From: Candidatus Effluviviaceae Genus V sp.
GTDB taxonomy: Bacteria; Joyebacterota; Joyebacteria; Joyebacterales; Joyebacteraceae
Length of the DNA stretch: 37,938 bases
Direction of reading: 5' to 3'
Assembly (NCBI GenBank): GCA_014728125.1
Contig: WJMD01000110.1
Span: forward strand, 1 to 37,938
Below, piece after piece: positions 32,750 to 37,938 of the stretch. Within the stretch, counting starts at the first letter, position 1. Each line of letters begins with the position of its first letter. The notes beneath the pieces are model-generated. The model was not told the DNA's origin and did not search any database. It saw only the letters and a list, made by a program, of their open reading frames with translations. The position numbers and the translations under genes are program-made.

Positions 32750-34803
32750 GCTTTCGATACCTCCTGTTGCCGCTCGTCGCGGCCCTCGCACTTCTCGCGG
32801 CGACCGCAGTCGCTCAGACGGGAGAGCAGCAGAGCGACCTGCCTCCGGGCGACGTCCCGCCGCCGACGCTCGTCGACCGCGTAGAGAGCGCCGGGACGGC
32901 TGAGGACCACGACGGGGCGGACTACGTGGTGGTCTTCGAGCACGCCGTCAACCGCGTGAGCGATCTCGGCGTGAGCACCGTGAACGAGACGGTCGTCTAC
33001 AAGGCCCTGACGGCGGCGGGCTGCAGGAACCTCGCCGTCCGGACGTGGTGGTACGAGCCGTGGAGCCGGATGATGAGGATCGAGGCCGCCGCCGTCATCC
33101 GGGACGGCGAGCTCATCCCGTTCGACGTGGACGCTCTGGACCTCCCGGCGCCCCAGTCGTCGATCTACTGGAACGCCCGGATCCGGATGCTGCAGACGCC
33201 GCGCCTGAACGTCGGCGACGGCCTCATGTTGAAGCTGTTCAGAAAGGGATACTCCTACGCGCTGCTGGAAGAGAACGGCGCGGCCGCGACCTCGGTGTCC
33301 ACAGCGGCGACGGACTCCGAGGAGGACGGCAAGTATGTTCCTCCCATGCCCGGGGAGTACTTCGACATCGTCCTCTTCCAGGAGAGCGTGCCGGTCATCG
33401 AGCGACGCTACGAGCTCGTCCTGCCTGCCGACAAGCGGATCCACTCCGAGACCTATAACGGGCCGCTCTACTCGTCGACGACCTACTCCGGCGACTCCAC
33501 GCGCTACGCCTGGTGGGCGAAGGACGTTCCAGCCCGGCCCTCCGAGTACAGAAGCGCTGCGGCGAGCGACATCTCGCCGAAGGTCGTCCTTGCGACGGTC
33601 GAGAGCTGGGAGGCGAAAAGCCGCTGGTTCTTCGACGTCAACCGGAACCAGTTCGACGTCACGCCCGAGATCCAGGCGAAGATCGACGAGATCCTCGAGG
33701 TTGCCGGCGTCGCCCGTGGCACGGAGGAGCAGAAGGCCGAGGTCCTCGTCCACTGGGTCGCCCAGAACATCCGGTACAGCGGGCAGACGATGGGCGAGGG
33801 CGAGGGGTTCATGCTGCATCCCGGATGGATGATCTTCGAGCAGCGGAGCGGCGTCTGCAAGGACATCGCGGGGATGCTCATCACCATGATGCGCGCGGCC
33901 GGGATGGACTCGTACGGCGCGATGACGATGGCGGGGAGCCGCATCGAGGAGGTGCCCGCCGACCAGTTCAACCACTGCGTCACTGCCCTCCGGACGGACG
34001 ACGGCTCGTTCGTCATGTACGACCCGACGTGGGTCCCGTACGTCAACGACATCTGGTCGAAGTACGAGACTGAGCAGCAGTACCTCATCGGCACGGCGGA
34101 GGGAGAGTACCTCGCGACCATTCCGTACAGTCCACCCGAGGAGTCGCCGCTCCGAGTCGACCACGAGGCGACGCTCTCCGTGGACGGCACGCTCGAGGGG
34201 ACACTCAGACTGGAGACGGCGGGCGCGCTCGACGGACGTCTGAGGAACCTCGTCGGGTGGAGACGGCGCGCCGACCTGCACCGCGACATCGCGGGCCTCC
34301 TGTCGCACATCGGTCCGGCCGTCGAGTCGTTCGAGTTCGACCATCCCGAACGGGACGATTTCAGTCAGAACATGTGGCTTGAGATCGAGTACCGCCTCCG
34401 GGATGCGGCGCTTCCGGTGGGGCAGGGACTCGAGTTCAGAAGTCCGGCGACGGCCGTCGTGCTTAACGACGGATGGCTCTTCCGGGCGGGCGTCCGCGAC
34501 TGGCCCGAGGACAGGGAGACCGACCTGTTCCTCTGGTTCACGCAGCTGGTCGACATCCGCGAGAGGATCACCGTTCCGCGCGGGTACGATCTGGTGGAGT
34601 CGCCGGAGGCCGACGAGGTCGACGCGACCTACGCGGCGTTCGCAGCGTCGTTCGAGCTCGACGGACGGACGCTGGCCATCGACTCGGAGGCCGAGGTCCG
34701 CAGGCGTCAGATTCCTCCCGAGGGATACGCCGGGTTCAGAGAAGCGATCACCGCCATGAGAACGTGGGGTGACGGGATCTACCGTGTCGAGGAGGCCGAC
34801 TGA
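32746..34803 (+). CDS. DUF3857 / transglutaminase-like exported protein, triad intact
   Basis: A 685-residue protein with an N-terminal signal peptide (about 1-24, ending near AVAQTG), an N-terminal beta-rich domain of the DUF3857 type (about 50-250), a transglutaminase-like domain (about 310-440) and a further beta-rich C-terminal part. The Cys-His-Asp triad is complete: C371 (RSGVCKDIAGML), H410 (QFNHCV) and D426 (MYDPT). It could act as a peptidase, cross-linking enzyme or acyltransferase in the periplasm or at the cell surface; the substrate is unknown. GTG 32746 overlaps the DUF2254 stop. It is paired with a related protein directly downstream (TGATG). Confidence 0.87.
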   Translation: MSFRYLLLPLVAALALLAATAVAQTGEQQSDLPPGDVPPPTLVDRVESAGTAEDHDGADYVVVFEHAVNRVSDLGVSTVNETVVYKALTAAGCRNLAVRTWWYEPWSRMMRIEAAAVIRDGELIPFDVDALDLPAPQSSIYWNARIRMLQTPRLNVGDGLMLKLFRKGYSYALLEENGAAATSVSTAATDSEEDGKYVPPMPGEYFDIVLFQESVPVIERRYELVLPADKRIHSETYNGPLYSSTTYSGDSTRYAWWAKDVPARPSEYRSAAASDISPKVVLATVESWEAKSRWFFDVNRNQFDVTPEIQAKIDEILEVAGVARGTEEQKAEVLVHWVAQNIRYSGQTMGEGEGFMLHPGWMIFEQRSGVCKDIAGMLITMMRAAGMDSYGAMTMAGSRIEEVPADQFNHCVTALRTDDGSFVMYDPTWVPYVNDIWSKYETEQQYLIGTAEGEYLATIPYSPPEESPLRVDHEATLSVDGTLEGTLRLETAGALDGRLRNLVGWRRRADLHRDIAGLLSHIGPAVESFEFDHPERDDFSQNMWLEIEYRLRDAALPVGQGLEFRSPATAVVLNDGWLFRAGVRDWPEDRETDLFLWFTQLVDIRERITVPRGYDLVESPEADEVDATYAAFAASFELDGRTLAIDSEAEVRRRQIPPEGYAGFREAITAMRTWGDGIYRVEEAD

Positions 34804-36698
34804 TGAGAACGCGCACAACCATCATCCTCACCGCGGCCGCCGTCTTCGCCCTGGCGTCCGCCGCAGCGGCGGTTCCGGCGGACGCCGCGGGCCGACACGA
34901 CATCGGCCGCCTGCTCGAGCTCGGCGACCAGTGGTTCGACCTGGAGAGCCAGGACGCCGTCATCCTGCTCGATTCGCTCCACATCGAGCGGCTGCCGTCC
35001 GGAACGGTCGTCAGGACGACGCACACGATCGTCTGGTTCGGAACGGAGAACGGTCTCGACGCCTATGCAGACGTGCACGTTCCATGGAACGCCCTCACCG
35101 GCTCGATCGAGGTCCACCACCTCAGGACCTGGAGGGACGAACGATGGTGGCCCGCGCCGGACTCGGTGAGCCGGACGGCCGTCGTCGAAACCACCCCGGG
35201 GGCGGTGTACAGCGCATACGACTACGCGAAGGCGCTCAGACAGCAGGCGCTCCTTCACGACGGGGTCGAGGTACCGTGCGTTGTCGAGACCCGCTACACG
35301 GTGACCGAGGCCCGGGCGCCCTCGCTCGGGATGGACGGTTCACGGGTCGCCTCGGCGCCCGACCCGACGGTGAGGAACGCTCTCTTCCTGCGGATGCCGG
35401 AGGGCGAGAACGTCGCCTTCGAGACCCTGCGCGGCGCGCCGGCGCCGGAGGTGTCGGGCGACGGCGGGCACGCCTGGAGCATGACCCGGATCGACCGGCT
35501 CGGACGGCCTCTGGTTCGCGACCGGACCGCGGCGTCTCCGACGCTCGTCTGGTCGACCTGGCCCTCGTGGGACGCGCTGGCCGAGTCGTTCCTGACGCCG
35601 TTCGAGGGGGCCGCCGTGCTCGAAGGCGCGCCGCTCGACAGCCTGGCCGAGCGAACGAAGGGCCGACACGGGGCGGAGGACCTGGCCCGGGCCGCGGCGG
35701 CCTATCTCGCCGAGGCGACGCGGCACGTCGGCGCGGACCACGGAGCATGGCTGTTCGGTCCGCGTCCCGCGCAGAGGACCTGGGAGACATCCTACGGGCA
35801 CGCCGTCGACCGCGCGGTGGCGGCCTGTGCGCTCCTCCGCGAGGTCGGCCTCGAGGCCGAACCGGTCTGGGTCGGATATCGGGACACGGATCTCACGGAG
35901 AGCCCACCGGGGCTCTCGCGGTTCGAGCAGCTCCTCGTCGAAGTGCGCGGCGCCGGGTTCCAGGGCACGCTCGATCCGGCGACGGCGCGGCTGACATCGG
36001 CAGGTCCCACCGTGGCGGGGCGCACGCTCTGGCGTCCCGGAGACGAAGACCCGTCGCATCGGCCGGCGGAGCCGGGCGTCCTCGAGGTGGCTGTCCGTCT
36101 TGAGCGCAACGAGGACGGCGGGTTCGGGGGCCGGGGCTACGTGCTGGGAACCGGCTGGCTCGCCCCGTACGGGAGCGTGGCCGGTCTGGATGGCGCGCTC
36201 GGCGGTTACGCGGACCGGCTCGTTCGCTCGGTGCTTCCAGGATCGAGTGCCGAAAGCCCCGGTCTGACCGCTCTGGAGACATCGAGGGTCGAGGCGGGGT
36301 TCGACGTGGTCCTGGATGCGCCCGGGGAAGATGACCTGGGTCGCATCCCGCTCGTCGTCGGGGACCCGACCGGCGGGATTCTCGACGGGTTCGAGCCGTC
36401 GCTCGAACTCGCGGTCCCGACACGCGGGACCGCCGTCCGGCTTCCGGCTCCCGCGACGCAGAGCGTGATGCTTGAGATCGACACAGGAGAGGGCGAGCCG
36501 GCTCACGTCCCCGAGGAGACCGACCTTCGGAACGAGGCGGGGACGTTCTCGCTCACCGTCGACCGGGACGGTTCCTGGGTAACCGTCGAGCGGAGACTCG
36601 AGGTCGACAACGACGTCGGTCCGGACCTCTGGCCCGAGCTCAGAGCGCTCCTCCTGGAATGGAACGCCCCTAGGAACAGGACCCTGCTGCTCGACTGA
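34803..36698 (+). CDS. DUF3857 / transglutaminase-like exported protein lacking the catalytic Cys and His
   Basis: A 631-residue protein with a signal peptide (about 1-29), a DUF3857-like N-terminal region and a degenerate transglutaminase fold near residues 290-395. The helix that should carry G-X-C-X-D reads G332-H-A334-V-D336 and continues 'RAVAACALLREVGLEAEPVW' as in true enzymes, so alignment is secure and Cys is Ala. The His strand reads 'FEQLLVEVRG', without His; the Asp strand 'GTLDPATAR' keeps Asp. It is probably a non-catalytic partner of the upstream protein. ATG 34803 shares one base with the previous stop. A hairpin terminator follows. Confidence 0.8.
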   Translation: MRTRTTIILTAAAVFALASAAAAVPADAAGRHDIGRLLELGDQWFDLESQDAVILLDSLHIERLPSGTVVRTTHTIVWFGTENGLDAYADVHVPWNALTGSIEVHHLRTWRDERWWPAPDSVSRTAVVETTPGAVYSAYDYAKALRQQALLHDGVEVPCVVETRYTVTEARAPSLGMDGSRVASAPDPTVRNALFLRMPEGENVAFETLRGAPAPEVSGDGGHAWSMTRIDRLGRPLVRDRTAASPTLVWSTWPSWDALAESFLTPFEGAAVLEGAPLDSLAERTKGRHGAEDLARAAAAYLAEATRHVGADHGAWLFGPRPAQRTWETSYGHAVDRAVAACALLREVGLEAEPVWVGYRDTDLTESPPGLSRFEQLLVEVRGAGFQGTLDPATARLTSAGPTVAGRTLWRPGDEDPSHRPAEPGVLEVAVRLERNEDGGFGGRGYVLGTGWLAPYGSVAGLDGALGGYADRLVRSVLPGSSAESPGLTALETSRVEAGFDVVLDAPGEDDLGRIPLVVGDPTGGILDGFEPSLELAVPTRGTAVRLPAPATQSVMLEIDTGEGEPAHVPEETDLRNEAGTFSLTVDRDGSWVTVERRLEVDNDVGPDLWPELRALLLEWNAPRNRTLLLD

Positions 36699-36722
36699 AG
36701 CGGTCACAGCGGACGAACACAG

Positions 36723-36752
36723 AGGGGCCCGGGCACGGCGCTCGGGCCCCTT
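36723..36752 (+). terminator. Hairpin terminator after the four-gene unit
   Basis: GGGGCCCG pairs with CGGGCCCC, with one more outer A-T pair, around a roughly 11-base loop, 25 bases after the last stop and followed by TTCTCGT. It is a strong stem with only a minimal U-tract. Confidence 0.65.
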
Positions 36753-36867
36753 CTCGTGCGGCCCGCATCGACCCCACGCAGCCGGACCTGGGGCCCTCTC
36801 CGAAACGCGCAGGCGGCCCTCTGGCCGTCTCGAGACATGAGAGAAGATGGAGAGACAGAGAAATCGC

Positions 36868-36897
36868 TTGCACCACGAGCCGCCCTGGGAGTACAAT
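36868..36897 (+). promoter_or_regulatory. Predicted promoter for the secreted protein at 37193
   Basis: TTGCAC, an 18-base spacer and TACAAT, a good sigma70-type match in a locally AT-richer stretch. It implies a leader of nearly 290 bases before the gene at 37193. Confidence 0.65.
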
Positions 36898-36992
36898 GAC
36901 GCCGAGTCGGGAAATAGCGAAGGCAGCCACAGAGCCGCTTCCGACACCCCCCTCCCGCGCACGACCGAGAGGTCTTGTGAGCGGGGAGCATC

Positions 36993-37076
36993 ATGCCTGA
37001 ACAGCAAGACCCCCACTTTGCAGGGCCCCGAGAGCCTTTCTGTTACTGGGATTGCGCCGCATTCATGTCGTTCTGA
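36993..37076 (+). CDS. Possible 27-residue leader peptide
   Basis: ATG to TGA, preceded by GGGGAG four bases upstream, inside the predicted leader of the secreted-protein gene. The peptide is MPEQQDPH..., with a CYWDC stretch and an aromatic-rich end. Ribosome site and position fit a leader peptide, but a frame this short can arise by chance and no homologue is known to me. Confidence 0.25.
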   Translation: MPEQQDPHFAGPREPFCYWDCAAFMSF

Positions 37077-37085
37077 TCTCCGTTC

Positions 37086-37127
37086 CGGACGGTCACGCGG
37101 GACCGTCCGCCGGCGGGAAGGTGCCGG
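37086..37127 (+). other. Two adjacent hairpins in the leader
   Basis: A perfect 9-bp stem (CGGACGGTC/GACCGTCCG, 6-base loop, 37086-37109) is followed with no gap by CCGGC/GCCGG with an 8-base loop (37110-37127). Together they end 65 bases before ATG 37193 and 10 bases after the start of the first lies the end of the possible leader frame (37076). They could control translation or RNA stability, or act as an attenuator; no U-tract follows. Confidence 0.45.
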
Positions 37128-37192
37128 ACGCGGAGATGCGAGTCGCGAGGTGTGAGCTGGACCACCTTCCCAGAGAAGGGGGGACTGATCGA

Positions 37193-37938
37193 ATGAGAAG
37201 CACGATTTTCGCACTGACGGCGGTCGCGCTGATCGTCTGTCTCGCCGTTCCGGCCGCCATGGCCAAGGGCGACGGAACCGAGTACAGGAGCGCCATGTCG
37301 ATCGTCGACTTCGAGCAGCAGTCGAGGTCACAGCACGAGGGCACCAGACTCGACACGCTGTGGATCTTCGACGCGGACTTCTCGGACCTCACCGGCGACA
37401 ACGCCGGCTGGACGGCCTGGGACCGCAGCGGCACGCTCGGACAGGAGAACTACTGGCATCACGACACGATCCGCATCAACGGCTTCACCCATCTGGGCGA
37501 CAGCACGTGGTGGTGCGGTACGGAGAACGTGTGCTGGCGTCAGCCGCGCGGGTACGGCAACGACTGGATCCAGATCCTCGAGCGCGAGTTCACCGAGATG
37601 GCCACGGCCACCGGCGGCGTGACGCTCGAGTGGGACCAGCGTATCGCCATGGAGCACGATTACGACTACGGGTACGTCGACGTCTCGACGGACGGCGGCG
37701 CGACCTGGACGAACCTGTACTGGGTCTCGAACCCGGGCTTCAGCGGGAAGCCGGGTTCGTCGAAAGACTGGGACGACCCGACGTACGGACACGAGAGCCT
37801 CGACCTCACGTCCTACGCGGGTTCGACCATCGACCTTCGCTTCCGCTTCGAGGCGGACGTTGCGTACTCGTCGCAGGATCAGTTCAACAACCCGCCGCAG
37901 GAGTCGGTGAAGGACGGCGCCTGGCAGCTCGACAACAT
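37193..37938 (+). CDS. Secreted beta-sandwich protein (immune-inhibitor-A-like domain), partial
   Basis: The frame runs off the right edge after 248 codons. A signal peptide (about 1-24, ALTAVALIVCLAVPAAMA) is followed by a Trp/Tyr/Asp-rich region. The parts 'GGVTLEWDQRIAMEHDYDYG', 'VDVSTDGGATWTNL', 'LDLTSYAGSTIDLRFRFEAD' and the final 'KDGAWQLDN' are the pattern of the MAM-like / immune inhibitor A (peptidase M6-associated) beta-sandwich, common in large secreted proteins of deep-branching diderm phyla. No catalytic motif is visible in the part present; a protease or sorting domain could follow beyond the edge. ATG 37193 follows GAGAAGGGGGGA. Confidence 0.75.
   Translation, partial: MRSTIFALTAVALIVCLAVPAAMAKGDGTEYRSAMSIVDFEQQSRSQHEGTRLDTLWIFDADFSDLTGDNAGWTAWDRSGTLGQENYWHHDTIRINGFTHLGDSTWWCGTENVCWRQPRGYGNDWIQILEREFTEMATATGGVTLEWDQRIAMEHDYDYGYVDVSTDGGATWTNLYWVSNPGFSGKPGSSKDWDDPTYGHESLDLTSYAGSTIDLRFRFEADVAYSSQDQFNNPPQESVKDGAWQLDN

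Larger units (their letters stand above)
36753..37192 (+). other. Intergenic region and long 5' leader
   Basis: No clear protein-coding gene lies between the terminator at 36723 and the start at 37193. The first 115 bases carry nothing I recognise; then come the promoter at 36868, a possible 27-codon leader frame at 36993, two stacked hairpins at 37086-37127, and a ribosome site (GAGAAGGGGGGA) before ATG 37193. I could not match the leader to a known riboswitch class. Confidence 0.6.

Noticed and set aside
32494-34818. Long minus-strand frame opposite the first transglutaminase-like gene
   Set aside because: No recognisable domain; the sense frame has a signal peptide and complete triad.
35340-37331. 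Long minus-strand frame across the second transglutaminase-like gene, terminator and leader
   Set aside because: It crosses a terminator, a promoter and a signal-peptide region of + strand genes and shows no protein family pattern.

Overview
The window is a GC-rich, gene-dense stretch of a bacterial chromosome, almost all on the + strand, with many GTG/TTG starts and 1-11 base gene overlaps. A lauroyl-type (LpxL/HtrB-like) acyltransferase, a LapA-LapB pair, an M23 lipoprotein with a lipobox and several secreted proteins point to a diderm, LPS-type envelope. The gene set is mostly chromosomal core. I see no transposase, integrase, phage gene, CRISPR array or rRNA. The style fits a deep-branching diderm lineage (for example within or near the FCB group or related candidate phyla), but I cannot fix the phylum from this sequence alone.

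Layout. (1) 1-4009: the tail of a probable cytidylate kinase, then plsC, ispH and a six-domain S1 protein with a long repetitive acidic tail; this is a conserved core cluster. (2) 4108-6734: two neighbouring radical-SAM tRNA methylthiotransferases, mtaB and miaB. (3) 6797-9221: a promoter, then lapA, lapB and a TPR protein. (4) 9267-14582: mutS-mutL-miaA, mismatch repair plus the prenyltransferase that makes the substrate for MiaB. (5) 14607-16535, minus strand: a membrane-anchored sulfatase-like hydrolase with its own promoter. (6) 16703-21121: tRNA-Gly, then a tightly coupled PDZ/radical-SAM/DUF512-der-plsY-gpsA unit (ribosome assembly GTPase plus glycerophospholipid precursors). (7) 21174-24950: tRNA-Pro(GGG), lipid A-type acyltransferase, family 2 glycosyltransferase, surE, pcm and a small membrane protein. 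(8) 24971-27264: tRNA-Pro(CGG), a LOG-like protein, acylphosphatase, a LysM/M23 lipoprotein and apt. (9) 27289-28490: tRNA-Arg and nadE. (10) 28498-36752: a self-contained transcription unit of a P-type cation ATPase with altered ion-site residues, a DUF2254 membrane protein, a transglutaminase-like protein with an intact triad, and a related protein whose catalytic Cys and His are gone. (11) 36753-37938: a long leader and the first 248 codons of a secreted beta-sandwich protein cut by the window edge.

The most unusual part is the four-gene unit at 28.5-36.7 kb: an ion pump, a membrane protein of unknown function, and an active/inactive pair of exported transglutaminase-fold proteins, bounded by a good promoter and a strong hairpin, with every junction coupled or only 4 bases long. 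Other notable signals are a recurrent promoter type (TTGnnn, 17-18 bases, TAGnnT) before at least seven genes, and strong GC hairpins without a U-tract directly after three of the four tRNA genes. All functional names are by motif reading; no database search was possible.
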